From Bacilli bacterium (GTDB lineage Bacteria; Bacillota_I; Bacilli_A; RF39; UBA660), in contig JAEDMO010000007.1 of the NCBI GenBank assembly GCA_016302935.1, positions 1 through 26,489 of the forward strand: a stretch of 26,489 bases of DNA, in the 5' to 3' direction. Numbering within the stretch: position 1 is the stretch's first letter; each line of letters starts with the position of its first letter. The position numbers and the translations under genes were made by a program. Of this stretch, positions 1 through 8,077 are shown in pieces. Under the pieces are notes generated by a model. That model ran no database searches. It was not told where the DNA came from and was given only the letters and a program-made list of their open reading frames with translations.

Positions 1-51
1 ATATTAATATTAATGTTCCAAGTTTAAATTATCAACAACACATAGTTGATA

Positions 52-1530
52 TTATTGCATATCTAAAATTTCTTCTACTTTCTTTGCTAACTCTTGATTT
101 TCTTTTAATAAATCTTTTAGTTCATTTGATACAATTTTAATCTGTTCTTCTACTTCCTCCTTGGACATTTCATTGGAATCATCAATTCCTACATATCTTC
201 CAGACACTAATGAATAATCATTTGCTCTAATTTCTTCTAAACTAGCAGAATAACAATAACCTTTTATATCTTCATAGTTTTCATTCTTCAACCAATTATG
301 ATATATATTGGCTGTTTCTTTAATTTCTTCTTTACTTAATTCTCTAATCTTTCTATCAATCAAAGTTCCTTTCTCTCTTAAATCAATAAAAAGAATTTTA
401 TCATCTTGTGTTTTTTGTTTCCTTAAAAACCATAATGATACTGGAATACCTGTTGTATAAAATAGTTTATCTGGTAATGTAATTATACAATCAACAATAT
501 CATCCTCTATCATTGCTTTTCTAATATTATATTCTTGTGTCTGGCTTGTAGATAAACTACCATTTGCTAAAACAAAACCGGCAACACCTTTTGGTGATAA
601 TTTTGAAATCATATGTTGAATCCAAGCATAGTTAGCATTTCCTTTTGGTGGAACATCATATTTCCATCTAGGATCTTCTAGTAATGACTCTTGACCATAA
701 TCTTTAATATTAAATGGTGGATTGGCAAGTATATAGTCTGCTCTTAATGCTTTATGTTTATCGTCGTGGAATGTATCTCCATTTGAATCACCTAAATCGG
801 CTTCAATTCCTCTAATTGCTAAATTCATTTTTGCTAAACGCCAAGTTGTAGCATTTAGTTCTTGTCCATAAACAGAGATATTATTTATATTTCCTTTATG
901 TTCATCAACAAAATTTGCTGATTGAACAAACATACCTCCCGAACCACAGCAAGGGTCATATACCTTACCATTAAAAGGTTCTATCATTTCAACAAGTAAT
1001 TCAACAACACATCTTGGAGTATAGAACTCTCCACCTTTTTGTCCTAAATTTCTTGCAAATTTACCCATAAAATATTCATACACCTTGCCAAAGAAATCAC
1101 CACCAGCATTTGTTGTATCTAACTTATTTGTAAATAAATCAATCAGCTCACCTAGTCTTCTTTGGTCAACTTCTAGTTTTGAATAAGTTTTTGGTAAAAT
1201 GTTCTTCAATTCAGGGTTTTGTTTTTCAATAGCAATAAAAGCCTCGTCTAATACTTTTCCTAATTCCTCAGATTTAGAATATTTAGAAATATAACTCCAT
1301 CTTGCTTCTTCTGGTATCCAAAAGACCATATTTTTTGAGTATTCATCTATATCATTTTCATATCCTTTTCCCTCATCAACAAGTTCTTTATATCTAACAT
1401 CAAATTTATCTGAAAGATATTTTAAAAATATCAATCCAAGTACAACATGCATATAATCTGCTGCTGCAAGTCCTCCACGAAGTTTATTTGCAGAGTCCCA
1501 TAGTACGTTTTCTAATTTTTCTGTACTCAT
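52..1530 (-). CDS. hsdM: Type I restriction-modification methyltransferase subunit HsdM
   Basis: This is the N6-adenine methyltransferase subunit of a type I restriction-modification system. It works with a specificity subunit (HsdS) and, for cleavage, with HsdR. The 492 residues contain an N-terminal helical HsdM domain (about 1-135) and a methyltransferase domain. The AdoMet-binding motif DPCCGSGGM is at about 192-200 and the catalytic NPPF motif at about 270-273. Length and layout are normal for the family. A strong GAGGAGG ribosome site precedes the ATG. It lies 12 bp downstream of the nuclease-like gene and is probably in the same operon. The partner hsdS and hsdR genes are not in the window; they would be expected downstream, past the left edge. 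Family assignment is firm, but whether the system is complete cannot be seen. Confidence 0.95.
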   Translation of the reverse strand: MSTEKLENVLWDSANKLRGGLAAADYMHVVLGLIFLKYLSDKFDVRYKELVDEGKGYENDIDEYSKNMVFWIPEEARWSYISKYSKSEELGKVLDEAFIAIEKQNPELKNILPKTYSKLEVDQRRLGELIDLFTNKLDTTNAGGDFFGKVYEYFMGKFARNLGQKGGEFYTPRCVVELLVEMIEPFNGKVYDPCCGSGGMFVQSANFVDEHKGNINNISVYGQELNATTWRLAKMNLAIRGIEADLGDSNGDTFHDDKHKALRADYILANPPFNIKDYGQESLLEDPRWKYDVPPKGNANYAWIQHMISKLSPKGVAGFVLANGSLSTSQTQEYNIRKAMIEDDIVDCIITLPDKLFYTTGIPVSLWFLRKQKTQDDKILFIDLREKGTLIDRKIRELSKEEIKETANIYHNWLKNENYEDIKGYCYSASLEEIRANDYSLVSGRYVGIDDSNEMSKEEVEEQIKIVSNELKDLLKENQELAKKVEEILDMQ

Positions 1531-1542
1531 ATTTTCCTCCTC

Positions 1543-2436
1543 TTACTTTTTATTTACCTTTAAAGATTGTTTAATCAATGGTATAAGATTATCAATATCT
1601 TCTTCAGAAGAAACCTCAACTCTATAATCGCCATTTCCCCAATGTCCTACTTTTGTAATATCTTGGGCTATATTTAGTGGGTCGACAAGAGTACCTTTTT
1701 TTAGATTAATGTCTACTTTTAACTTATTTTGATTAAATTCTATATCTACTATATTTCTTCTGCCTTTAAAAGCCACATAAACTTTTTTTACATCTATATC
1801 AATATCATCTAATTCTAATATTTTACTTTTAAGTGATTCATATAATTTTTTTGTCTTTTCCGAAACCTTATTTAAATGGTCTTCTTCAGTATACACTTTT
1901 ATTTCCTTATTTACTTCTTTTTGCTCACTTTCAACATCAAATTCCTCTATTCTTACATTGCTGGTTTTCCTTATAAAATCAATATCAATAATATCATTTT
2001 CATATCTAGTTACTTTAATTAAATCAACAGGTATATTTTTAAAATCTGTTGCATTTAATTGATATGGTGTAAAAATTGGTGATACAAATATAATTCTTGA
2101 TTGACTCCAATCTATGTCATTAATTGTTAGTGATGATTTTGTAATTGTATTATACTGCAAAACAAAATCTGCTTTTCTTTCTAACAATAACTTTAAATAT
2201 GTATATCCTTGGTCAACTAAACTATGATTTTTTACATTTTTATATTCTATAATCTTAAATGACTTAGACTCATTATCAAAGGCTAGCGAATCTATCCTAA
2301 AATTTCCAACTGTAAATTCAGTACAAATAAACTTAAATCCTAAAATTTGTTCTAAATTATTTTCAAAATATTTTTGTAATTCTTTTTCATTTTTAAAGTC
2401 ATCTTGCTTTAATTCTTTATTACCTATTAATATCAC
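1543..2436 (-). CDS. PD-(D/E)XK nuclease-like protein with C-terminal DUF5655 domain
   Basis: A 297-residue protein. The N-terminal half has a restriction-endonuclease-like core: an Asp in the FRIDSLAF segment (near residue 48), then IIEYKN (near 63-68), matching the D...ExK pattern of PD-(D/E)XK nucleases. The C-terminal roughly 100 residues (VAFKGRRNIVDIEF onward, with KVGHWGNGDYRV) look like DUF5655, often found at the end of such predicted nucleases. The start is a GTG preceded at good spacing by GAGGTG. The gene sits directly upstream of hsdM. It may be an accessory nuclease or a DNA-binding partner of the restriction system. Its role is inferred and the family assignment is from memory of the motif pattern. 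Confidence 0.75.
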   Translation of the reverse strand: MILIGNKELKQDDFKNEKELQKYFENNLEQILGFKFICTEFTVGNFRIDSLAFDNESKSFKIIEYKNVKNHSLVDQGYTYLKLLLERKADFVLQYNTITKSSLTINDIDWSQSRIIFVSPIFTPYQLNATDFKNIPVDLIKVTRYENDIIDIDFIRKTSNVRIEEFDVESEQKEVNKEIKVYTEEDHLNKVSEKTKKLYESLKSKILELDDIDIDVKKVYVAFKGRRNIVDIEFNQNKLKVDINLKKGTLVDPLNIAQDITKVGHWGNGDYRVEVSSEEDIDNLIPLIKQSLKVNKK

Positions 2437-2465
2437 TAAATATCACCTCATAAATCTACATAATA

Positions 2466-2471
2466 ATTATA
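2466..2471 (-). promoter_or_regulatory. Candidate -10 box for the nuclease-hsdM operon
   Basis: TATAAT on the minus strand, 30 bp upstream of the GTG start of the nuclease-like gene. No convincing -35 box is seen at the usual distance, so this is a weak call. Confidence 0.35.
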
Positions 2472-2489
2472 ACACATATTTCGAGATTT

Positions 2490-2590
2490 TAAGTAGAGTT
2501 TGGGAGTAATCCCACAAAAGAATTTCGTGCGGGAGTACAAATTCAGTGCTGGCTAGACAATAGATTCACTCTCAAAATAATTAGTTGCAC
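2490..2590. other. Non-coding segment with short hairpin, unexplained
   Basis: This stretch between two operons is richer in G and C than its surroundings. It contains a short hairpin (TGGGA, GTAA, TCCCA, near 2500-2514) followed by GTGCGGGAGTAC. No gene is supported in it. It could be a relic of an older gene or a short dispersed repeat. Nothing in the window repeats it. Confidence 0.25.
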
Positions 2591-2596
2591 TTAAAA

Positions 2597-2630
2597 AACT
2601 CTATCAATTTGATTTGATAGAGTTCTCTTT
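2597..2630 (-). terminator. Rho-independent terminator after the TnpV operon
   Basis: An 11-bp perfect stem (AACTCTATCAA / TTGATAGAGTT) with a 6-base loop. On the minus strand it is followed by a run of T. It lies immediately after the stop codon of the 99-residue gene. T residues also follow on the plus strand, so it could work in both directions. Confidence 0.8.
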
Positions 2631-2930
2631 TTAATAAAATTTCTTTAATATCATTGGATTATCTTTTACTATTTTTAAATTATATTTTATTCTTAATATC
2701 TTCTTTATAGATGGTATAAGTTTATCTATATCACATCTTACATTAAATACATCTATTGCAGAATTAATATGGTTATAAAGTGGTGCTTTTGATAATGCTT
2801 TCTTGTAAAAAGTATCTGCTATATAAAAAGCAACTACATCTGGTATTACAAATTCTTTTAGATAGTTATCATAATTAATGCATACTGGTAAGTATATTTT
2901 TTCAAATTCTTCATCAGTTATATCACACAT
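2631..2930 (-). CDS. Small hypothetical protein cotranscribed with tnpV-like gene
   Basis: A 99-residue acidic N-terminus/basic C-terminus protein that I do not recognise. No membrane segment, signal peptide or zinc motif is visible. Its ATG overlaps the stop of the TnpV-like gene by 8 bp (ATGTGTGA), which argues for translational coupling and for a real gene. A terminator follows the stop directly. It is probably a mobile-element accessory protein. Codon use and base skew match the hsdM region and not the backbone beyond 3340. Confidence 0.6.
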   Translation of the reverse strand: MCDITDEEFEKIYLPVCINYDNYLKEFVIPDVVAFYIADTFYKKALSKAPLYNHINSAIDVFNVRCDIDKLIPSIKKILRIKYNLKIVKDNPMILKKFY

Positions 2931-3273
2931 AGATATAATCCTTTGAAATTATTTCTTCTGCAATATTTTTAATATTATTCATTTTACCTATCCATAACAT
3001 TTGATTACTACTTTTTAATTCTTCAGTAATATTTTCTTTTTCAGTGAGTTCCTTAATTAACTTCTGCACCTTCTCCATAACAGTAGTATCGATATTATGG
3101 AGATATTCATTTAATTTATCATTAACAAGTAAATCAAAATATAATCCTGACTTTTCTTTCTTAATATAATTTAATCTCAATAATCCATACTTTCCTACAT
3201 TAAATCTTTCTTTATCTTCTAATATTAAATCTGGCAATAAATAATCATCTTTCTTAGTGTAACTAATATTCAT
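2923..3273 (-). CDS. TnpV-family transposon-encoded protein
   Basis: A 116-residue protein resembling TnpV, a small protein first named from Tn4451-type elements that use large serine recombinases. Recognisable features are the N-terminal YTKKDDYLLPDL segment, the LRLNYIKKEKSGLY segment near residues 52-65, and the C-terminal NQMLWIGKMNNIKNIAEEII stretch, which fits the conserved 'NQMLWVxxMNNI' end of the family. The biochemical role of TnpV is not established. The gene lies about 60 bp inside the element boundary within the broken amidase gene, so it marks the element's end. Transcription may start in or near the interrupted host gene. Confidence 0.8.
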   Translation of the reverse strand: MNISYTKKDDYLLPDLILEDKERFNVGKYGLLRLNYIKKEKSGLYFDLLVNDKLNEYLHNIDTTVMEKVQKLIKELTEKENITEELKSSNQMLWIGKMNNIKNIAEEIISKDYIYV

Positions 3274-3315
3274 AACAGTTCTCCATTTCTTTCTAAATTT
3301 ATTTAGCTTTAATTG

Positions 3316-3597
3316 TTATACATTCGTTACACAATGACTATCGCCACCACCCGCATTCAAGTGATTAGATATCACCACCACATTAGGATTATTTCCAAAA
3401 GCATCCAAAATAATATTCGTTCGTTCGGTAGGGGCCAAAGTAACATCATCATTTCTAGTAATTGCCACAGGTATCCCTAATTCCCTAAACCTATCATACA
3501 TATATTTCGATATTAATAAATTGTAATCCTTCTCTTGAAGATTATTTCCTAAAGCCCCAGGATCACTACCACCATGACCAGGATCTATTACGACCAT
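3316..3597 (-). pseudogene. N-acetylmuramoyl-L-alanine amidase (Amidase_3), cut by insertion
   Basis: The first 86 residues are the start of a zinc-dependent cell-wall amidase. VVIDPGHGG carries the first zinc His (residue 8), Glu22 in QEKDYN is the second ligand, and ISNHLNAGGGD carries His79. After Asp86 the reading frame continues for only seven unrelated residues before a stop. The following DNA is the leader of the TnpV-like gene. The C-terminal half, with the catalytic Glu, is missing from the window. A family domain is about 170-190 residues. The best reading is disruption by the element to the left, and the remainder should lie at that element's far end. A point mutation is excluded because no frame downstream resumes the amidase sequence. 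The start follows a GGGTGA ribosome site. Confidence 0.85.
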
Positions 3598-3752
3598 ATA
3601 ATCACCCTTTCACCATAGTTTATGTAAATATACAAAAATAGTTAAAAGTTTGTAATACAATTAAACAAAAATTAAAAAAATGCAAATGCAATTCCAAAAT
3701 TTACATTCACATTTCAAATTTAACATAATCACAATCAATATAAATACATATA

Positions 3753-4844
3753 CTAATTATCATTTTTCACTAACTTGACATTTACACTCTTTTTATCTGC
3801 CCCACGATAATATTTTAAAGTAATCGTATCCCCAGGTCTACTCTTATAAAGCACATAACGAAATTCAGCTATACTGTTAACATCCTCATCATTAATTTGA
3901 TATATAACATCTCCTTTTTGAAGACCAGCTTTATAAGCAGGAGAATTCTTTTCAACCTCAGTAATAACCACACCAGAAGTAACAGAAGAATCAATATTAA
4001 TTCCATAATATCTCAAAGAATACGGATTACTAATATCAAGCATTCCAATACCAATATAAGGTCTAGATATCTTCTCTCCTTTTTCTAAAATTTCAGCATA
4101 ATAAATTGCATCCTCAATAGGAATAGCAAATCCCATACCTTCAATTTCATTCTCAACTAATTTTAAAGAGTTAATTCCTATTACTTCACCATTAATATTA
4201 AGTAACGGTCCTCCACTATTTCCGGGATTGATTGCAGCATCCGTTTGCAACACTTTCATAATCCAATCGCTGGTTGAACCACTCGTTAAAGATACCGCCA
4301 CCAATCTATCCTTATTAGAAAGTATTCCCCTAGTAACAGTACCACTATATTCTGAGCCTAAAGGGGACCCAATAGTAAAAACAGTATCCCCAAGTCTCAT
4401 CTTTGTACTATCACCTAATGAAACCACAGATAAAACAGTATCATCTTTAACAGTTAAAACAGCAATATCAGAATAAGTTTCCTTACCTAAAATATCTGCA
4501 GTAGTAGTAGTACCATTACTATAAATAATTTTAACATTATTAGCACCATCAACAACATGATTATTAGTCATAATATAACCTTTACCGTCTGTTTTCTTAT
4601 AAACAAATCCTGTTCCCGTAGACTTTAAAGTATCGTTATTATATGCTTCAATTACCACAACAGCATCATAAACTTTTTCAACAGCATCAGCAATACTATT
4701 ATCAACAACCTCTACACTTTTAATATTTTTAATAACGTTTTCAGTAGTCGGATTAAAATTAACAACCACCAAATAAGTTCCAATCACCCCTACAAAGAAA
4801 GCAACAACACTAGAAACAATACAACCAGCAATATTCTTTTTCAT
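3753..4844 (-). CDS. htrA: HtrA/DegP-type membrane-anchored serine protease
   Basis: A 363-residue envelope protease for quality control of misfolded or cell-surface proteins. One N-terminal membrane segment (about 7-29) anchors it, with the protease domain outside. The catalytic triad is visible: His96 in TNNHVV, Asp126 in YSDIAVL and Ser210 in NPGNSGGP. A single PDZ domain follows (about 262-360), with GVVITEVEKNSPAYKAGL and GDVIYQIND typical of the family. Length and architecture match Gram-positive HtrA proteins. A strong GGAGG site precedes the ATG. It lies 8 bp downstream of the Abi_2 gene, so the two are probably cotranscribed. No CssRS-like regulator or operator is visible. Confidence 0.93.
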   Translation of the reverse strand: MKKNIAGCIVSSVVAFFVGVIGTYLVVVNFNPTTENVIKNIKSVEVVDNSIADAVEKVYDAVVVIEAYNNDTLKSTGTGFVYKKTDGKGYIMTNNHVVDGANNVKIIYSNGTTTTADILGKETYSDIAVLTVKDDTVLSVVSLGDSTKMRLGDTVFTIGSPLGSEYSGTVTRGILSNKDRLVAVSLTSGSTSDWIMKVLQTDAAINPGNSGGPLLNINGEVIGINSLKLVENEIEGMGFAIPIEDAIYYAEILEKGEKISRPYIGIGMLDISNPYSLRYYGINIDSSVTSGVVITEVEKNSPAYKAGLQKGDVIYQINDEDVNSIAEFRYVLYKSRPGDTITLKYYRGADKKSVNVKLVKNDN

Positions 4845-4852
4845 ATTTCCTC

Positions 4853-5779
4853 CTACATATTAATTAATTCCATATAATTTTCTGGAAAACCAATTCTATC
4901 CAAAATTTTAGCAAGTGGAATAGACTTAATTACCCCAGACAATTTTCCAATTTCATAATCTATCTCACGCATCATAAGTCTAAACTCTGCATCCGTAAGT
5001 AAATATTTCAAAATAATAACAACTGCAAAAATATCATTCTTACCATATATATACTCATCATCCATTTGCAAAATACCGAGTTTTTCGTGATATATATTAT
5101 TATCTATACTCTTATCAGTTCTATGATCATACAAAATATCCTCATGAGCACACAAATTACGATAGTTAGCTAAAATAGGTAAAAAATCCTCAAGTTGACT
5201 AACCTCAACATCATAAATATCAGCAATACCAACTTTATCCTCAGGTTTTAATACCGTAAACAAATCACTTATCACCCCAAATGAAAGCAACTTAACCAAC
5301 ACCCATAATGGAATATACCCATAATTAGTAATATAATGCATCGTTGCCGTATGTTGTTGCCCATTGACTCTAATTTGCCTTTTCATCTTATTAATAAGGT
5401 CCTTTACCCTTCTAGACTTATCAGGATCATTAGTAAAATTCTTAGCATTAAGATAATCTTTCTCACGATAACCATATTTTTTAGATAATTGATAACTAAT
5501 AATTGACTTCATATTATTCTCAACAATTAACAAATTTTTAAAAATAATATTTCTAAGATAGCGATCGAACAAAAATATTGAATATAATTCCCTAAAAGTA
5601 GAACCCACCACAAAATTTCTATCCTGTGGTGATTTCATAAGCAAATGCCTATAACCATTAATAAAAAAATAATTCTCCCTAAGCAAAATATCAATGCATT
5701 CATCTCTATCCTCAATTAATAGGCCCTTGCTCTCTAATATATCAACTTGTTCTTGAAGCGTTTTAAACTTCTTATCCAT
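4853..5779 (-). CDS. Abi_2 family (AbiD/AbiF-like) abortive-infection-like protein
   Basis: A 308-residue protein of the Abi_2 family, related to lactococcal AbiD/AbiF, some members of which stop phage growth by killing or arresting the cell. Typical features are the start KTLQEQVDILESKG, the NYFFINGYRHL segment near residues 36-46, LFDRYLRNIIF near 89-99, and a HEPN-like R-x4-H motif RNLCAHEDILYD near 207-218, which in HEPN proteins forms an RNase active site. The gene sits just upstream of htrA in the backbone. No associated structured RNA is evident in the 60 bp upstream. Anti-phage activity is inferred from the family, and some family members may have other roles. Confidence 0.85.
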   Translation of the reverse strand: MDKKFKTLQEQVDILESKGLLIEDRDECIDILLRENYFFINGYRHLLMKSPQDRNFVVGSTFRELYSIFLFDRYLRNIIFKNLLIVENNMKSIISYQLSKKYGYREKDYLNAKNFTNDPDKSRRVKDLINKMKRQIRVNGQQHTATMHYITNYGYIPLWVLVKLLSFGVISDLFTVLKPEDKVGIADIYDVEVSQLEDFLPILANYRNLCAHEDILYDHRTDKSIDNNIYHEKLGILQMDDEYIYGKNDIFAVVIILKYLLTDAEFRLMMREIDYEIGKLSGVIKSIPLAKILDRIGFPENYMELINM

Positions 5780-5840
5780 ACTACCACCTTAATAATTATA
5801 ACATATTTTATATCAAAAATAAATTAAAAGTATGGTCAAA

Positions 5841-6320
5841 TTATGAAAAATTATGTGTCTGTTTAATAAACCATCTTATCCCTTTATTTACAATATTAAA
5901 AACATCTTCACCATACACAAGTTCTCCATATTCAAAAACATCACCCAGCCTTTTAATATTAATCTTTTCCACTGGTTCAAAATAATACCTATCATTATAA
6001 AAATAAATATTTCCCTTTAAACCCAATTTAACAATATCAAAATAATCCATCTCAAATAAAAAAATACTATCAATATGGATTATTAATTTAACATCAAAAT
6101 AATTACTATCCCAAAAATTATACTTTATCTCAAAAACGATCCCATAATAATCATTAAAATAAACATCAAAAATACAAAGACCACTTTTTATATCAATAAA
6201 AGGTTTATTTTTTAAAATTTCCTTTACCAAAATAATAATTTTCTCATAATCATCCCCAATAAAGTAATTAGGATACTTTAACAAATATAAGCCATCTTTA
6301 CACACTATATCCTTCAACAT
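5841..6320 (-). CDS. Hypothetical protein, rich in aromatic and acidic residues
   Basis: A protein of about 159 residues that I do not recognise. It has many Tyr, Phe, Asp and Ile residues in alternating patterns that suggest mostly beta structure. No signal peptide, transmembrane helix or metal motif is seen. I chose the ATG at 6320; an in-frame TTG three codons upstream is less likely because it coincides with the ribosome-site region. The gene lies between engB and the Abi_2 gene, all on the same strand. A role with either neighbour is not evident. Confidence 0.6.
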   Translation of the reverse strand: MLKDIVCKDGLYLLKYPNYFIGDDYEKIIILVKEILKNKPFIDIKSGLCIFDVYFNDYYGIVFEIKYNFWDSNYFDVKLIIHIDSIFLFEMDYFDIVKLGLKGNIYFYNDRYYFEPVEKINIKRLGDVFEYGELVYGEDVFNIVNKGIRWFIKQTHNFS

Positions 6321-6369
6321 ATCACCCAATATAAATTATGAAATTATTAAAAAAATGACAAAAAAACTA

Positions 6370-6966
6370 TTAATTAACATTATTAATCAATAGTTTATCT
6401 AATTCATTATATACTTCTTGTTTACCAACCTTAGTAATTGAAGAAAAAAGTATTAATTCATTTTCATCTTGCATATTTAAAACTTTAATAATCTGTTTAA
6501 CATTTTTATCACGATTATTCTTAGTTACTTTATCTACTTTCATAGCCACAACCTTAAGTGGTATATTGTAATGTTTCAAAAAATTATACATCAAAACATC
6601 ATCTTCCGTTGGTTTGTGCCTAAAATCAATAAGCATAAAAACCAATTTCAAATTTTCCCTATTCTCCAAATACTCCTCGATCATCATACCAAATTTTTTC
6701 TTCAAATTTTTATTTACCATCGCAAATCCATAGCCAGGAACATCAACAAAATAAAACTCTTCATTTACTAAATAAAAGTTTAAGGTTTGCGTTTTCCCAG
6801 GCTTACTAGAAGTTCTTGCATAATTTTTTCTGCATATCAAAGTGTTAATAAAACTGCTTTTCCCAACATTACTACGACCAACCAACAAAAACTCCGGTAA
6901 CTGATCGATAGGATATTGACTTCTTCTAACAGCACTAACCATTAAAGATACACTGTTAATTTTCAT
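6370..6966 (-). CDS. engB: Ribosome-assembly GTPase EngB/YsxC
   Basis: This essential GTPase assists late assembly of the large ribosomal subunit. The 198-residue protein has the TRAFAC GTPase motifs: G1 GRSNVGKS at 30-37, the switch region KTQTLNFY at about 58-65, G3 DVPGYG at 75-80, and a G4 motif MKVDK at about 142-146 (the usual TKxD slightly changed, as in many EngB proteins). Length is normal (195-210). A minus-strand TATAAT box lies about 20 bp upstream. It is divergent from the ABC transporter operon, and it is usually found near clpX or lon, neither of which is present here. Confidence 0.95.
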   Translation of the reverse strand: MKINSVSLMVSAVRRSQYPIDQLPEFLLVGRSNVGKSSFINTLICRKNYARTSSKPGKTQTLNFYLVNEEFYFVDVPGYGFAMVNKNLKKKFGMMIEEYLENRENLKLVFMLIDFRHKPTEDDVLMYNFLKHYNIPLKVVAMKVDKVTKNNRDKNVKQIIKVLNMQDENELILFSSITKVGKQEVYNELDKLLINNVN

Positions 6967-6983
6967 AAAAAATCACCAACAAC

Positions 6984-6989
6984 ATTATA
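6984..6989 (-). promoter_or_regulatory. Candidate -10 box for engB
   Basis: TATAAT on the minus strand (GTATAATG), about 18 bp from the ATG of engB. The -35 region is A/T-only and unconvincing. The short leader leaves no room for a riboswitch. Confidence 0.5.
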
Positions 6990-7032
6990 CTATAAAAAAT
7001 ATATTTTTACAAATATATTTATATAGTAATAC

Positions 7033-7063
7033 TTAACACCAATTAAAATTATATGAATATAAT
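7033..7063 (+). promoter_or_regulatory. Candidate promoter of the ABC import operon
   Basis: TATAAT at 7058-7063, with TTAACA at 7033-7038 as the best -35 candidate. The spacing of 19 bp is longer than ideal. It lies just ahead of the AAGGAGG ribosome site of the substrate-binding protein. No TPP riboswitch or other structured leader fits in the space. Confidence 0.4.
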
Positions 7064-7086
7064 AAAAATGATTGAAGGAGGTAAAA

Positions 7087-8076
7087 ATGAAAAAAATATG
7101 GTATGGTATAGCAATAACTATAATTGCTATATCAGTAGCAACTATTACTATAATAAATGGAAAAGAAAAAAATAATTTAACTAAAATTAAATTAGCTGAA
7201 GTAACTCATAGCATATTCTATGCCCCACAATATGTAGCAATAAATGAGGGATATTTTGAAGATGAAGGATTAGAAATTGAATTAATTTTAACACCAGGTG
7301 CCGATAAAGTAATGGCTGCAGTTTTATCTAAAGATGTGGATATCGGATTTTCTGGCAGTGAAGCAACAATATATGTCTATCAAAATGGTGAAAAAGATTA
7401 TGTTCAAACATTCGCCGGATTAACACAAAAAGACGGTTCATTTTTAGTAGCAAGAAAAAAATATGACAATTTCAAATTAGAAGAATTGAAAGGCAAATAT
7501 GTAATTGGAGGTCGTGCTGGAGGTATGCCTGAAATGACATTTGAATGGGCATTAAGACAAAATGGAATTGACCCCCAAAAAGATTTAATCATAGACACAT
7601 CAATTGCATTTGCCGCTATGCAAGGAGCATTTATTGGAGGAACAGGTGATTTTGTTACCTTATTTGAACCAAATGCCACAAGTGTAGAAAAAGAAGGCCT
7701 GGGCTACGTAGTAGCATATATTGGGGAATTAGGAGGTAATGTCCCATATACCGCATATAACGCTAGAAAAAGTTATATTGAAAACAACCCAAAAATAATT
7801 AAATCATTTTGTAACGCCATTCAAAAAGGTTTAGATTATGTAAAAAATAACAATCCTGAAACAATAGCTCAAAAAATAATTAGCTTTTTCCCAGATACTT
7901 CCCATAGTGATTTAACCAAAATGATAGAAAGATATAAAAATGGTAACGCATGGAAAGAAAAAATTAATATTAATGAAGAAGAATGGAATCACTTACAAGA
8001 TATCATGATAGCGTCAAAAGAACTCACTGAAAAATCACCTTATGACAAATTAATATACACTAAATATTTCAAATAA
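7087..8076 (+). CDS. ABC transporter substrate-binding protein, SsuA/NMT1-THI5 type
   Basis: A 329-residue extracytoplasmic binding protein that should deliver a small organic solute to the permease encoded at 19354. The family binds sulfonates, taurine, nitrate or thiamine-pyrimidine precursors. The start of the mature domain (KIKLAEVTHSIFYAPQYVAI, then NEGYFEDEGLEIEL) and the IGGRAGGMPEMTFEW segment are typical of a Firmicutes subgroup whose substrate I cannot name. The N-terminus has one hydrophobic helix (about 4-25) and no lipobox Cys, so it seems membrane-anchored rather than a lipoprotein. I chose the ATG at 7087 because AAGGAGG lies at 7075-7081; an upstream TTG overlaps that site. 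The ATPase gene begins one base after the stop codon. Confidence 0.88.
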   Translation: MKKIWYGIAITIIAISVATITIINGKEKNNLTKIKLAEVTHSIFYAPQYVAINEGYFEDEGLEIELILTPGADKVMAAVLSKDVDIGFSGSEATIYVYQNGEKDYVQTFAGLTQKDGSFLVARKKYDNFKLEELKGKYVIGGRAGGMPEMTFEWALRQNGIDPQKDLIIDTSIAFAAMQGAFIGGTGDFVTLFEPNATSVEKEGLGYVVAYIGELGGNVPYTAYNARKSYIENNPKIIKSFCNAIQKGLDYVKNNNPETIAQKIISFFPDTSHSDLTKMIERYKNGNAWKEKININEEEWNHLQDIMIASKELTEKSPYDKLIYTKYFK

Positions 8077-8077
8077 A

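Larger units (their letters stand above)
1..3339. mobile_element. Right end of a TnpV-carrying mobile element, continuing past the left edge
   Basis: The block from the window edge to about 3335-3342 looks like the end of an integrated element. Its terminal gene encodes a TnpV-family protein, and immediately beyond it an amidase gene (3316-3597) stops being amidase in mid-domain. The block also carries hsdM and a nuclease-like gene, typical island cargo. Its plus strand is T-rich, whereas the backbone beyond is richer in A and C. The exact boundary cannot be fixed, because the other end and the rest of the amidase gene lie outside the window. No recombinase of this element is visible here. 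Confidence 0.6.

Noticed and set aside
5780..5840. Structured RNA upstream of the Abi_2 gene, as known for some AbiF-like systems
   Set aside because: The 60-bp gap is A/T-rich with no stable hairpin.
6967..7086. TPP or other riboswitch before the NMT1/SsuA-type operon
   Set aside because: Only about 100 bp of A/T-rich DNA is available, with no conserved riboswitch core.
7404..7679. Minus-strand ORF of 91 codons inside the substrate-binding protein gene
   Set aside because: It is the antisense shadow of a well-supported gene, with no ribosome site or family resemblance.
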